Notes: generated from the letters alone by a model not told the origin. Positions 49,785 through 58,017 are shown, numbered from the stretch's first letter. The stretch is 64,000 nucleotides of DNA from Nocardioides sp. JS614 (GCF_000015265.1 NC_008699.1:2480001-2544000); one strand, 5' to 3'. A program made the numbers and translations.

Positions 49785-50405
49785 ATGCACGCACGTTCGA
49801 TCACCTTCATGGGTGACCCCAGCCGGCTGGCCGCCGGCATCGACTACGTCCGCGACGACGTGATGCCCATGCTCGACGCGATCGAGGGCTGCCTCGGGAT
49901 GTCCATGCTCGCCGACCCCGAGACCGGCCAGGTGATCGTCACCAGCTCGTGGCGCTCGGCCGAGGACCTGGACGCGAGCGACCGGCTGCTGACAGGGAGC
50001 CGGGCCCGGGCCGCCGAGATCATGGGCGCCCCGCCCGAGGCGGCGGTGTGGGAGGTCGCGGTCATGCACCGCGACCACCGGGCCGCGGCGGGCTCGTGCT
50101 GCCGGGTCACCTGGCTGCGGCTCAACCACACCGACGTCGGGCGCGGCGTCGAGCTGTACCGCACCGCGCTGCTGCCCGCGATGGCCGAGCTGCCCGGGTT
50201 CTGCAGCGCGAGCCTCCTGGTGGACCGGAGGGCCGGCCGGGCATGCAGTACGACGACCTACGACTCACGCGCGGCCATGGAGAGCAGCCGGGACCGCAGC
50301 TGGGCGATCCGGGACGCCGGCGTGCGCGAGTCGGGCGTCGACGTGATGGACGTGGCCGAGTTCGACCTGGTGCTGGCGCACCTGCACCTTCCCGAGCTGG
50401 TCTGA
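49785..50405 (+). CDS. protein with two ABM-like ferredoxin-fold domains
   Basis: A 206-residue protein made of two similar dimeric alpha-beta barrel modules: residues about 5-95 (SITFMGDPSRLAAGIDYVRD, LGMSMLADPETGQVIVTSSW) and about 105-200 (VTWLRLNHTDVGRGVELYRT, FCSASLLVDRRAGRACSTTT). This is the antibiotic-biosynthesis-monooxygenase fold in tandem; catalytic activity cannot be predicted. ATG 49785 follows CGGGAGG. It is convergent with xylA; an imperfect hairpin around CTGAGCT/AGCTCAG (50403-50433) lies between them. Confidence 0.7.
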   Translation: MHARSITFMGDPSRLAAGIDYVRDDVMPMLDAIEGCLGMSMLADPETGQVIVTSSWRSAEDLDASDRLLTGSRARAAEIMGAPPEAAVWEVAVMHRDHRAAAGSCCRVTWLRLNHTDVGRGVELYRTALLPAMAELPGFCSASLLVDRRAGRACSTTTYDSRAAMESSRDRSWAIRDAGVRESGVDVMDVAEFDLVLAHLHLPELV

Positions 50406-50429
50406 GCTGAGCCCGGCCGCGCGGCGAGC

Positions 50430-51593
50430 TCAGCGCACGCCGTACAGGTGCTCCAGGGCGAGCTGGTCGAGCTTCTCGAAGCCCATGCCACGCTGGGCGG
50501 CCTGGTCGGGATCGAACGCCTCGGCGCGCAGGTCGGCGAGCGACTCGCCGGCGGCCACGGTCGGGACCGCGAGCTGGTCGACCCGGGCGTCCTTCAGGGC
50601 CTGCTGCACCTCGGGGTCGGCGCGGAAGGCACGTACCTTCTCGCGCAGGATCAGGTAGTTGCGCATGCACGCCTCGGCGGAGACCCAGACACCGTCCATG
50701 TCCTCGGTGCGCGGTGGCTTGTAGTCGAAGTGCCGCGGGCCCTCGTAGCCGCCGTTCTCGACGATGTCGACGGTCCAGAACGCGCCGCGTGCGTTGCCGG
50801 CGCCGAAGCGGAGGTCCTGGTCGTAGCGGGGGCCGTGCTGGCCGTTGAGGTCGATGTGGAAGAGCTTGCCGTGCCACAGCGCCTGGGCCAGGCCGTGCGC
50901 GTAGTTCAGGGACGCCATCTCCTCGTGCCCGACCTCGGGGTTGAGGCCGACCAGCTCGGGGTGCTCGAGCTCGTTGATGAACGCCAGGGCGTGGCCGACG
51001 GTCGGCAGCAGGATGTCGCCGCGCGGCTCGTTGGGCTTGGGCTCGATCGCGAAGCGCAGGTCGTAGCCCTGCTCCAGCACGTAGGCGCCGAGCAGGTCGA
51101 AGGCCTCCTTGTAGCGCGACAGCGCCGACTTGATGTCCTTCGCCGCCCCCGACTCGGCTCCCTCGCGGCCGCCCCAGGCGACGAAGATCTTGGCGCCGAG
51201 CTCGGCGGCCAGATCGATCTGGTCGGCGGCCTTGCGGATCGCGAACCGGCGTACGTCGCGGTGGTTGTTGGTGAAGCCGCCGTCGCGGAACACCGGGTGG
51301 GAGAACAGGTTCGTGGTGACCATGGGGACCACCAGGCCGGTCTCCTCGAGCGCCTTGCGGAACGGTGCGAGGTGCTGCTCCTTGGTGGTGGCGTCCGCGT
51401 CGAAGGGGAACACGTCGTTGTCGTGGAACGTCACGCCGTACGCGCCGAGGTCGCTGAGCCGGTGGATCGCCTCGGCCGGCTCGAGGACCGGGCGGATCGC
51501 GGTGCCGAAGACGTCGACGCCCTGCCACCCCACGGTCCACAGGCCGAAGGTGAAGTGGTCGTCGCGCGTGGGGCTGAAGCTCGACTCGGTCAT
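50430..51593 (-). CDS. xylA: xylose isomerase
   Basis: A 387-residue TIM-barrel xylose isomerase of the short (class I, actinobacterial) type. Active-site motifs are VTFHDNDVFPF (His about 54), FVAWGGREGAES, FAIEPKPNEPRGD (metal Glu about 181), VGLNPEVGHEEMA and LFHIDLNGQ. It converts D-xylose to D-xylulose and can isomerise glucose. It is divergent from the xylose ABC transporter across a region with two ROK-type operators. No xylulokinase gene is in the window. Confidence 0.95.
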   Translation of the reverse strand: MTESSFSPTRDDHFTFGLWTVGWQGVDVFGTAIRPVLEPAEAIHRLSDLGAYGVTFHDNDVFPFDADATTKEQHLAPFRKALEETGLVVPMVTTNLFSHPVFRDGGFTNNHRDVRRFAIRKAADQIDLAAELGAKIFVAWGGREGAESGAAKDIKSALSRYKEAFDLLGAYVLEQGYDLRFAIEPKPNEPRGDILLPTVGHALAFINELEHPELVGLNPEVGHEEMASLNYAHGLAQALWHGKLFHIDLNGQHGPRYDQDLRFGAGNARGAFWTVDIVENGGYEGPRHFDYKPPRTEDMDGVWVSAEACMRNYLILREKVRAFRADPEVQQALKDARVDQLAVPTVAAGESLADLRAEAFDPDQAAQRGMGFEKLDQLALEHLYGVR

Positions 51594-51679
51594 GGTGCCT
51601 GGTGCCTCCGGGTGAGTACGGGTGGATGGAGCAACGGAACCGGTGCGGCCACGGGCGGGGTAGGGCCATGGGACCCGGA

Positions 51680-51700
51680 TATGTTGGCGACCACAACATA
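51680..51700. promoter_or_regulatory. ROK-type (XylR) operator 1, xylA side
   Basis: TATGTTG-N7-CAACATA: perfect 7-bp arms, 7-bp spacer, 87 bp before the xylA start. The ROK regulator gene at 55246 is the obvious ligand. Confidence 0.7.
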
Positions 51701-51703
51701 CTC

Positions 51704-51719
51704 GGTGACCGTCGTCACG
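51704..51719. promoter_or_regulatory. CRP/GlxR-like site 1
   Basis: GGTGA-N6-TCACG, near the TGTGA-N6-TCACA consensus of cAMP-receptor-type regulators, 3 bp after operator 1. Confidence 0.45.
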
Positions 51720-51933
51720 TCACCCTCCTGGCCACCAGGTTCGAGATCGATTTCGCGGGCGACCGGTCGCCGGGGCGTTGCACCGCGTCGGACGCGGTCC
51801 GTCCGACCTGGCGGACTAGTCCGTGGGACCCGTTCGGTCACGATTCGATCACGGCCCCGCCTGTGACGACTTGGTTTGATCGTGCAACAAAACCCGGGCA
51901 CCTGGTCCCCTTGCCGGGGGTGGTGGTGCTCAG

Positions 51934-51954
51934 TAAGTTGTCCGCCACAACATA
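51934..51954. promoter_or_regulatory. ROK-type (XylR) operator 2, xylF side
   Basis: TAAGTTG-N7-CAACATA, the same layout as operator 1 with one arm mismatch, 50 bp before the xylF start. Confidence 0.7.
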
Positions 51955-51957
51955 TCC

Positions 51958-51973
51958 GGTGATGGTCGTCACA
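51958..51973. promoter_or_regulatory. CRP/GlxR-like site 2
   Basis: GGTGA-N6-TCACA, again exactly 3 bp after the operator. The match to TGTGA-N6-TCACA lacks only the first T. Confidence 0.5.
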
Positions 51974-52003
51974 TCATCGGGTCCAAGCCATGGAGGTCGA
52001 GGA

Positions 52004-53134
52004 ATGGTCAGGATCCAGGGGGCGCGGCTCGCGTCCCTCGTTGCAGTAGGAGCGCTCGCCTTCGGGTCGCTCGCCGCGTGCGGCAGCGACTCCGACGGCG
52101 GCGACACCGGCAGTGAGAGCACCAACGGCACCAGCGAGTCGTCCGCACCGGAGGTCACCGGGAAGGTCGGCGTGATCCTTCCGGACTCGAAGACCTCGGT
52201 CCGCTGGGAGACGCAGGACCGGCCGAACCTCGAGGCCGCCTTCAAGGCAGCGGGCCTGGAGTCGATCATCCAGAACGCCGAGGGCTCGCCGGACACGTTC
52301 GGTCAGCTCTGTGACCAGATGATCACCGAGGGCGTCCAGGTCCTCATCGAGACCGACCTCGACCCGGACTCGGGCAAGGCCTGCATCGACAAGGCCAAGA
52401 ACGCGGGCATCGCCGTCATCGACTACGACCGTCTCACCCTGGGCGGCGGCGCGGACTACTACGTGTCGTTCGACAACGTGAAGGTCGGCGCGCTGCAGGG
52501 TCAGGGCCTCATCGACGCCCTCCAGGCCAAGGGCGAGAAGAGCGGCAACATCGCCTTCATCAACGGCGCCGCGACCGACAACAACGCCACGCTGTTCAAG
52601 CAGGGCTACGAGCAGGTCATCAAGGACGACGGCAGCTACACGGTCGTCGGCGACCAGACCGGTGAATGGGACCCGGACACCGCCGGCAAGGTCTTCGACC
52701 AGTTCTACGCCGCGCACCCCGACCTGGTCGGGCTCGTCACCGCCAACGACGGGATGGCCGGTGGCGTCATCGCCCGTGAGAAGGCCGCGGGCGTCGAGGG
52801 CAAGATCCTGGTGACCGGCCAGGACGCGACCGCCGAGGGTCTCGCCAACGTGCTGCTGGGCTACCAGGCCGGCACCGTCTTCAAGGACACCTCGATCGAG
52901 GCCAAGGCCGCTGCCGACCTGGCGATCGCGATCATCAAGGGCGAGGACCCGTCGACGATCGCGACCGGCTCCGTCAACGACTCGGTGCTCGGTGTCGACG
53001 TGCCGTCGGTGCTCGCCACCCCGGTCTGGATCACCGCGGACACGGTCAAGGACGTGGTCGCCGCCGGCCAGGCGAACGCCGCCGACATCTGCAAGGGTAT
53101 CGAGGACCTCTGCAAGAAGTACGGAGTCGCGTGA
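52004..53134 (+). CDS. xylF: sugar ABC transporter substrate-binding lipoprotein (xylose type)
   Basis: A 376-residue lipoprotein. The signal peptide ends ALAFGSLAACGS (lipobox LAAC, Cys about 26), followed by a Ser/Thr/Asp/Gly linker to about residue 48, then a periplasmic-binding type 1 (sugar) fold: VGVILPDSKTSVRWETQDRP, VLIETDLDP, VIDYDRLTLGGGADYYVSFD and VGLVTANDGMAGGV. WETQDRP and YDRL with the N-terminal DSK are typical of XylF. ATG 52004 follows TGGAGG. It is followed by a strong hairpin, then the ATPase and permease genes. Confidence 0.9.
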   Translation: MVRIQGARLASLVAVGALAFGSLAACGSDSDGGDTGSESTNGTSESSAPEVTGKVGVILPDSKTSVRWETQDRPNLEAAFKAAGLESIIQNAEGSPDTFGQLCDQMITEGVQVLIETDLDPDSGKACIDKAKNAGIAVIDYDRLTLGGGADYYVSFDNVKVGALQGQGLIDALQAKGEKSGNIAFINGAATDNNATLFKQGYEQVIKDDGSYTVVGDQTGEWDPDTAGKVFDQFYAAHPDLVGLVTANDGMAGGVIAREKAAGVEGKILVTGQDATAEGLANVLLGYQAGTVFKDTSIEAKAAADLAIAIIKGEDPSTIATGSVNDSVLGVDVPSVLATPVWITADTVKDVVAAGQANAADICKGIEDLCKKYGVA

Positions 53135-53165
53135 CCGCCGTCGTGGTCGTCTGACAGCTTGAGAC

Positions 53166-53197
53166 ACGGGGGCCCGCCCGGCTGGGCGGGCTCCCGT
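53166..53197 (+). terminator. intercistronic hairpin between xylF and xylG
   Basis: 14-bp stem ACGGGGGCCCGCCC / GGGCGGGCTCCCGT (one G-T pair) with a GGCT loop, 31 bp after xylF. It probably attenuates read-through or protects the xylF mRNA, so that the binding protein is made in excess over the ATPase and permease. Confidence 0.65.
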
Positions 53198-53225
53198 TCC
53201 ACGATCAACCCCGGAGGGGACGCAA

Positions 53226-53984
53226 ATGTCGAGTGGAGAGCCGCTGCTGGAGCTGCGCGGCGTTCAGAAGAGCTTCGGCGCCGTGCATGTGTTGCAGGGC
53301 GTCGATCTGACGGTACGACCCGGTCGCGTCACGGCGCTGGTCGGCGACAACGGGGCCGGGAAGAGCACCCTGATCAAGGGGATCGCGGGCATCCACCCGT
53401 TCGACGAGGGCGACTACGCGTTCGAGGGCAACCCCGTCCACGTGAAGAACCCTCGTGACTCGAACGCACTGGGCATCGAGGTCGTGTACCAGGACCTCGC
53501 CCTGTGCGACAACCTCGACGTCGTGCACAACATGTTCCTCGGTCGCGAGCTGACCAAGGGCGGCATGGTCGACGAGGACACGATGGAGGCGCGTGCCCGA
53601 GAGACGCTCGACGGCCTCTCCGTCCGCACCCTCCAATCGGTACGCACGCACGTCGCCGCCCTCTCGGGTGGCCAGCGCCAGACGGTCGCCATCGCACGCG
53701 CCGTGCTCTGGAACTCCAAGATCGTCATCCTCGACGAGCCGACCGCAGCACTGGGCGTCGCACAGACCGAGCAGGTCCTCAAGCTGGTCCGCCGGCTCGC
53801 CGACCGTGGCCTCGGGGTCGTGCTGATCAGCCACAACCTCAACGAGGTCTTCCAGGTCGCCGACGACATCGCCGTCCTCTACCTCGGCCAGATGGTCGGC
53901 CAGGTGGATGTCGCCACCACCAGCCGTGAGCGGGTCATCGCGGCGATCACGACCGGCAAGGTGAACGAGGGGGATGCGGCATGA
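53226..53984 (+). CDS. xylG: sugar ABC transporter ATP-binding protein (single domain)
   Basis: A 252-residue ATPase with Walker A GDNGAGKST (about 40-48), Q-loop EVVYQDLALCDNL, signature ALSGGQRQTVA (about 143-153), Walker B IVILDEPTAAL and H-loop LISHNL. Only one ABC domain is present, half of the double-domain XylG of E. coli, so it must act as a homodimer. The start follows a GGAGGGG site. Its stop overlaps xylH by 4 bp. Confidence 0.92.
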   Translation: MSSGEPLLELRGVQKSFGAVHVLQGVDLTVRPGRVTALVGDNGAGKSTLIKGIAGIHPFDEGDYAFEGNPVHVKNPRDSNALGIEVVYQDLALCDNLDVVHNMFLGRELTKGGMVDEDTMEARARETLDGLSVRTLQSVRTHVAALSGGQRQTVAIARAVLWNSKIVILDEPTAALGVAQTEQVLKLVRRLADRGLGVVLISHNLNEVFQVADDIAVLYLGQMVGQVDVATTSRERVIAAITTGKVNEGDAA

Positions 53985-55240
53985 GCGTCGCGACCGAAGA
54001 GATCCACGACCGCCAGGACACCCACAGCCGCGCCACCGTCGGCGGCCTGGTGAAGGAGTATCTGGCCAAGCTCCGAGGCGGCGACGTCGGCTCGCTTCCG
54101 GCGATCCTCGGACTCGTCGCGCTGGTCATCGTGTTCTCCAGCCTGCGGCCCGAGACCTTTACCAAGGCGTTCAACTTCGGCAACCTGATCCAGCAGTCGG
54201 CGGGCGTCACGATCATCGCGATGGGGATGGTCTTCGTGCTGCTGCTCGGCGAGATCGACCTCTCGGCGGGCTACACGGGCGGCACGGCCGCCGCCGTGAT
54301 GTCCCTCCTGCTCACCGAGCAGGGCTGGCCGACCCCCCTGGCGATCCTGGCCTGTCTCGCCACCGGCATGGTGATCGGCACCGGCATCGGCCTGATCGTC
54401 GCCTGGCTCGGCATCCCGTCGTTCGTCGTGACGCTGGCCATGTTCCTCGGCCTGCAGGGCGTCATGCTCTCGATCATCGGCGAGAAGGGCTCGATCGACT
54501 CCGGCGAGTTCGTCGCGAAGCTCAACAGCGAGACCATCTCGGTCTGGCTCGGATGGGTGATCGCGGTCGCCCTGGTCGGGCTCTACGCGACGTCGACGTT
54601 CCTGAGCAACCGGCGTCGGCGGCGCCACGGCCTGACCAGCCAGCCGACGCTCCTCTGGGCACTGAAGTCGGGCGGCCTCGCCGTCATCACCATCCTGGTC
54701 GTGTTCTACCTCTCGATCGAGCGCAGCCCGAACGCACACATCAAGTCGATCAAGGGCGTCCCGATCTCACTGCTCATCCTGATCGGGCTCGCCCTCGTGC
54801 TCGGCGCACTGTTGAGCAGGACCAAGTGGGGCAGTCACGTCTACGCGGTCGGCGGCAACGCCGAGGCGGCGCGCCGTGCCGGCATCAACGTCGCGATGAT
54901 CAAGCTGAGCTGCTTCGTGCTGGGCTCCACGGTCGCGGCCGTCGGCGGCATCATGCTCGCGAGCTACAGCGGCGGGGTGAACAACGTCACCGGAGGCAGC
55001 ACGATCCTGCTGTACGCCGTGGGCGCGGCCGTCATCGGCGGCACCAGTCTGTTCGGGGGCAAAGGACGCGTCATCGACGCCTTGATCGGCGGCACCGTCG
55101 TGGCGGTGATCGCCAACGGCATGGGGCTGCTGAACCAGCCCGACAGCCGGAAGTACATCGTCACCGGCCTGGTGCTGCTCGTGGCCGCCAGTGTCGACGC
55201 GATCAGTCGCAGGCGAGCGACCGCCACCGGACGGGCCTGA
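53981..55240 (+). CDS. xylH: sugar ABC transporter permease (XylH-like)
   Basis: A 419-residue membrane permease of the BPD_transp_2 family with about ten helices. GMVFVLLLGEIDLSAGYTGG (about 87-106, with the EIDLS motif) and GGNAEAARRAGINVAMIKL (about 288-306, the EAA-like coupling loop) are diagnostic of ribose/xylose permeases. A long N-terminal soluble segment (about 45 residues) precedes helix 1. ATG 53981 overlaps xylG, so translation is coupled. Confidence 0.92.
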   Translation: MSVATEEIHDRQDTHSRATVGGLVKEYLAKLRGGDVGSLPAILGLVALVIVFSSLRPETFTKAFNFGNLIQQSAGVTIIAMGMVFVLLLGEIDLSAGYTGGTAAAVMSLLLTEQGWPTPLAILACLATGMVIGTGIGLIVAWLGIPSFVVTLAMFLGLQGVMLSIIGEKGSIDSGEFVAKLNSETISVWLGWVIAVALVGLYATSTFLSNRRRRRHGLTSQPTLLWALKSGGLAVITILVVFYLSIERSPNAHIKSIKGVPISLLILIGLALVLGALLSRTKWGSHVYAVGGNAEAARRAGINVAMIKLSCFVLGSTVAAVGGIMLASYSGGVNNVTGGSTILLYAVGAAVIGGTSLFGGKGRVIDALIGGTVVAVIANGMGLLNQPDSRKYIVTGLVLLVAASVDAISRRRATATGRA

Positions 55241-55245
55241 TCTCG

Positions 55246-56433
55246 ATGCCCACCCCCACCGGAGTCGGCACCGACGAGCTGCGGCGCGCGAATCTCCGCG
55301 CGATCCTGCAGACGGTGCACACGCGCGGTCCGACGACCCGCGCGGTCCTCACCCGCCAGCTCGGGCTCAACCGCAGCACGATCGGTGCGCTCACCGGCGA
55401 GCTGCAGAGCCTCGGGCTGGTCTCGGAGGAGACCTCGGCGGTGGGTGGGCGCTCGGGACGTCCGTCGCACCTGGTGGTGCCGCGGGAGGACAACGTCGTC
55501 GTCGCGGTCGACGTGGGGGTGGATCGGATCGCGGTGGCCCTCGTGGGTCTCGGCGGTGAGGTCCTCGACCGGCGCGACCGTCGCCACCAGCGGGGCGAGC
55601 ACGACGTCGCACATGTCGTCGACGCGGTCGCCCAGATGGTGGAGGACATCCTCGCCGGGGCCGGCCACCGGGTGCGGTGCCTCGGCGTCGGCGTCGCCGT
55701 ACCGGGTGCGGTCCGGGCTGCCGACGGCTTCGTCCGGTTCGCGCCGAACCTCGGCTGGGTGGAGGAGCCGTTCACCGACCTGCTGGCCGCGCGGCTCGAC
55801 CGGCCGGTGGCCACGGGGAACGACGCCGACCTGGGCGCGCTCGCCGAGCACGTGCGGGGGGTCGCGATCGGCTACTCCGAGGCGGTCTACCTCAGCGCCA
55901 GCGTCGGCATCGGCGGCGGCTTCCTGATGGCGGGCCGGCCACTGGCCGGCGCGCGCGGGTACGCCGGCGAGGTCGGCCACATGCAGGTCGACAGCCAGGG
56001 CCCGGTCTGCCGGTGCGGTGCCGTCGGCTGCTGGGAGACCAAGGTGGGGGAGAACGTGCTGCTGCGGCTTGCGGGCCGACTGCCCGGCGGCGGACCGCCC
56101 GCGATCGCCGAGGTCATCGAGGCGGCCCGGGCGGGGGAGCAGCGCGCCGCAGACGCGGTCGCGGAGGTCGCGGAGTGGTGCGGTGTCGGCCTGCGCGGGA
56201 TCGTCAACCTGTTCGATCCCGAGATCGTGGTGCTCGGTGGCTGCCTGGCGCAGGTGTGGAAGGCAGCGGAGGCAACCGTCAACGAGGCGATGGCGCGGAG
56301 CACGATGATGCCGCGCGACGACGTCTTGATCCGCGCCGCCCAGTTCGGTGTCGACTCCCCGCTGATCGGCGCCGCCGAGCTGGCCTTCGCGCCGGTGCTC
56401 GACCACCCCCAGGCCGTGCCAAACGCCAGCTGA
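55246..56433 (+). CDS. ROK-family transcriptional regulator (XylR-like)
   Basis: A 395-residue repressor: winged helix-turn-helix (LRRANLRAILQTVHTRGPTT, LTRQLGLNRSTIGALTGEL; about 12-60) followed by a sugar-kinase-fold ROK domain with GVAVPGAVRAADG, TGNDADLGALAE, and the zinc motif GHMQVDSQGPVCRCGAVGCW (about 243-262). The intact CxCGxxGC motif suggests sugar binding. ATG 55246 starts 5 bp after xylH. It is the candidate ligand of the two TATGTTG-N7-CAACATA operators and its release by xylose would induce xylA and xylFGH. Confidence 0.9.
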   Translation: MPTPTGVGTDELRRANLRAILQTVHTRGPTTRAVLTRQLGLNRSTIGALTGELQSLGLVSEETSAVGGRSGRPSHLVVPREDNVVVAVDVGVDRIAVALVGLGGEVLDRRDRRHQRGEHDVAHVVDAVAQMVEDILAGAGHRVRCLGVGVAVPGAVRAADGFVRFAPNLGWVEEPFTDLLAARLDRPVATGNDADLGALAEHVRGVAIGYSEAVYLSASVGIGGGFLMAGRPLAGARGYAGEVGHMQVDSQGPVCRCGAVGCWETKVGENVLLRLAGRLPGGGPPAIAEVIEAARAGEQRAADAVAEVAEWCGVGLRGIVNLFDPEIVVLGGCLAQVWKAAEATVNEAMARSTMMPRDDVLIRAAQFGVDSPLIGAAELAFAPVLDHPQAVPNAS

Positions 56434-56463
56434 GGGGCTCCGGCCCGGTAGCCTGCTGCCGCC

Positions 56464-57084
56464 ATGCTCGAACGTTTCCGCGCCTTCTGGACCAAGGTGA
56501 TCTCGCCGATCGCCCATCTGCTGATCCGGATGGGGGTGAGCCCCGACGCCGTGACCCTGGTCGGCACGCTCGGGGTGTGCGCCGGCGCCCTGGTCTTCTT
56601 CCCCCAGGGCCGGCTGCTCACCGGCGTCCTGGTGATCACCGCGTTCGTCTTCAGCGACCTCCTCGACGGCTACATGGCGCGCACGATGGGGCGGGTCAGC
56701 AAGTTCGGGGCGTTCTGGGACTCCACGCTCGACCGGGTCGGCGACGGCGCGATCTTCATCGGCCTCGCGCTGTACTTCGCGTGGGAGGAGCCGAGCCGGC
56801 TCTACCTGGTGCTCAGCCTGGTCTGCCTGCTGATGGGCGGCGTGACGTCGTACGCCCGCTCCCGTGGCGAGACCCTCGGGTTCTCGGTGAAGGTCGGCAT
56901 AGCCGAGCGCGCCGACCGGCTGGTCGCGATCCTCGTGATGACCGGCTTCAGCGCGATCTTCGACCTGCCCGTGCTGCTCTACATCGCGCTCTGGGCGCTG
57001 GCGATCGCCTCCACGATCACGGTCGGGCAGCGCGTCTGGGTGGTCCGGAAGCAAGCGATCGCCGAGGCCCGCACTAGAATCTGA
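56464..57084 (+). CDS. pgsA: CDP-alcohol phosphatidyltransferase (phosphatidylinositol phosphate synthase-like)
   Basis: A 206-residue membrane enzyme with about six helices and the signature D-x2-D-G-x2-A-R-x8-G-x3-D-x3-D, seen as SDLLDGYMARTMGRVSKFGA followed by FWDSTLDR (about 65-92). In the thrS-HIT-pgsA order of actinobacteria this enzyme makes phosphatidylinositol phosphate from CDP-diacylglycerol. TAGCCT (56449-56454) ends 9 nt before ATG 56464. The acyltransferase and pimA genes that often follow it are missing here; pdxS comes directly. Confidence 0.85.
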   Translation: MLERFRAFWTKVISPIAHLLIRMGVSPDAVTLVGTLGVCAGALVFFPQGRLLTGVLVITAFVFSDLLDGYMARTMGRVSKFGAFWDSTLDRVGDGAIFIGLALYFAWEEPSRLYLVLSLVCLLMGGVTSYARSRGETLGFSVKVGIAERADRLVAILVMTGFSAIFDLPVLLYIALWALAIASTITVGQRVWVVRKQAIAEARTRI

Positions 57085-57087
57085 GGC

Positions 57088-58017
57088 ATGGTCGACAGCC
57101 CCACCCCTGACAGCACCGCCAGCACCCCCACCACCGGCACCACCGGCACCACCCGCGTCAAGCGCGGCATGGCCGAGATGCTCAAGGGGGGCGTGATCAT
57201 GGACGTGGTCACGCCGGAGCAGGCGAAGATCGCCGAGGACGCCGGAGCGGTGGCCGTGATGGCGCTCGAGCGGGTCCCGGCCGACATCCGGGCGCAGGGC
57301 GGGGTGTCGCGGATGAGCGACCCCGACATGATCGACGGGATCATCGAGGCGGTCTCGATCCCGGTGATGGCCAAGGCCCGGATCGGGCACTTCGCCGAGG
57401 CGCAGGTGCTGCAGTCGCTCGGCGTCGACTACGTCGACGAGTCCGAGGTGCTCACGCCCGCCGACTACGCCAACCACATCGACAAGTGGGCCTTCACCGT
57501 GCCGTTCGTGTGCGGTGCCACCAACCTGGGCGAGGCGCTGCGGCGGATCACCGAGGGCGCGGCGATGATCCGCTCCAAGGGCGAGGCCGGCACCGGCGAC
57601 GTGTCCAACGCCGTGACCCACATGCGCACGATCCGACGCGAGATCCGGCGGCTGGGTGCCCTCGAGTCCGACGAGCTCTACGTGGCCGCCAAGGAGCTGC
57701 AGGCGCCGTACGACCTGGTCAAGGAGGTCGCCGAGCGCGGCAAGCTGCCCGTCGTGCTGTTCACCGCGGGCGGGATCGCCACCCCGGCGGACGCGGCGAT
57801 GATGATGCAGCTCGGCGCTGAGGGCGTCTTCGTCGGCTCGGGCATCTTCAAATCCGGCAACCCCGCCCAGCGTGCCGAGGCGATCGTGAAGGCCACCACC
57901 TTCCACGACGACCCCGACGTGGTCGCGAAGGTCTCCCGCGGTCTCGGTGAGGCCATGGTCGGCATCAACGTCGAGGAGCTTCCCCAGCCGCACCGGCTCG
58001 CCGAGCGCGGCTGGTGA
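57088..58017 (+). CDS. pdxS: pyridoxal 5'-phosphate synthase, PdxS subunit
   Basis: A 309-residue (beta/alpha)8 synthase subunit with GGVIMDVVTPEQAKIAEDAG, ALERVPADIRAQGGVSRMSD, IPVMAKARIGHFAEAQ and VLFTAGGIATPADAAMMMQ. It makes PLP from ribose-5-phosphate, glyceraldehyde-3-phosphate and ammonia delivered by PdxT. The N-terminus is a TPSTPTTGT-type low-complexity stretch (residues 5-25). TAGAAT (57075-57080) lies within the end of pgsA, 7 nt before ATG 57088, so it is probably leaderless. Confidence 0.97.
   Translation: MVDSPTPDSTASTPTTGTTGTTRVKRGMAEMLKGGVIMDVVTPEQAKIAEDAGAVAVMALERVPADIRAQGGVSRMSDPDMIDGIIEAVSIPVMAKARIGHFAEAQVLQSLGVDYVDESEVLTPADYANHIDKWAFTVPFVCGATNLGEALRRITEGAAMIRSKGEAGTGDVSNAVTHMRTIRREIRRLGALESDELYVAAKELQAPYDLVKEVAERGKLPVVLFTAGGIATPADAAMMMQLGAEGVFVGSGIFKSGNPAQRAEAIVKATTFHDDPDVVAKVSRGLGEAMVGINVEELPQPHRLAERGW

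Larger units (their letters stand above)
51594..52003. other. divergent regulatory region xylA / xylF
   Basis: 410 bases with no gene. It contains a duplicated control block: ROK-type operator plus CRP-like site at 51680-51719 and again at 51934-51973. An AT-richer stretch GGTTTGATCGTGCAACAAAACC at about 51872-51893 may be a further operator (TTG-N6-CAA symmetry). The xylF Shine-Dalgarno TGGAGG is at 51991-51996. Confidence 0.6.

Noticed and set aside
50403..50433. CTGAGCT/AGCTCAG hairpin between the ABM gene and xylA as a separate terminator
   Set aside because: The stem is only 7 bp with a long loop and overlaps both stop codons; kept as a remark, not as a feature.
54964..57993. A 1009-codon minus-strand frame opposite xylH, ROK, pgsA and pdxS
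   Set aside because: It runs across four recognisable genes on the other strand and has no domain signature.
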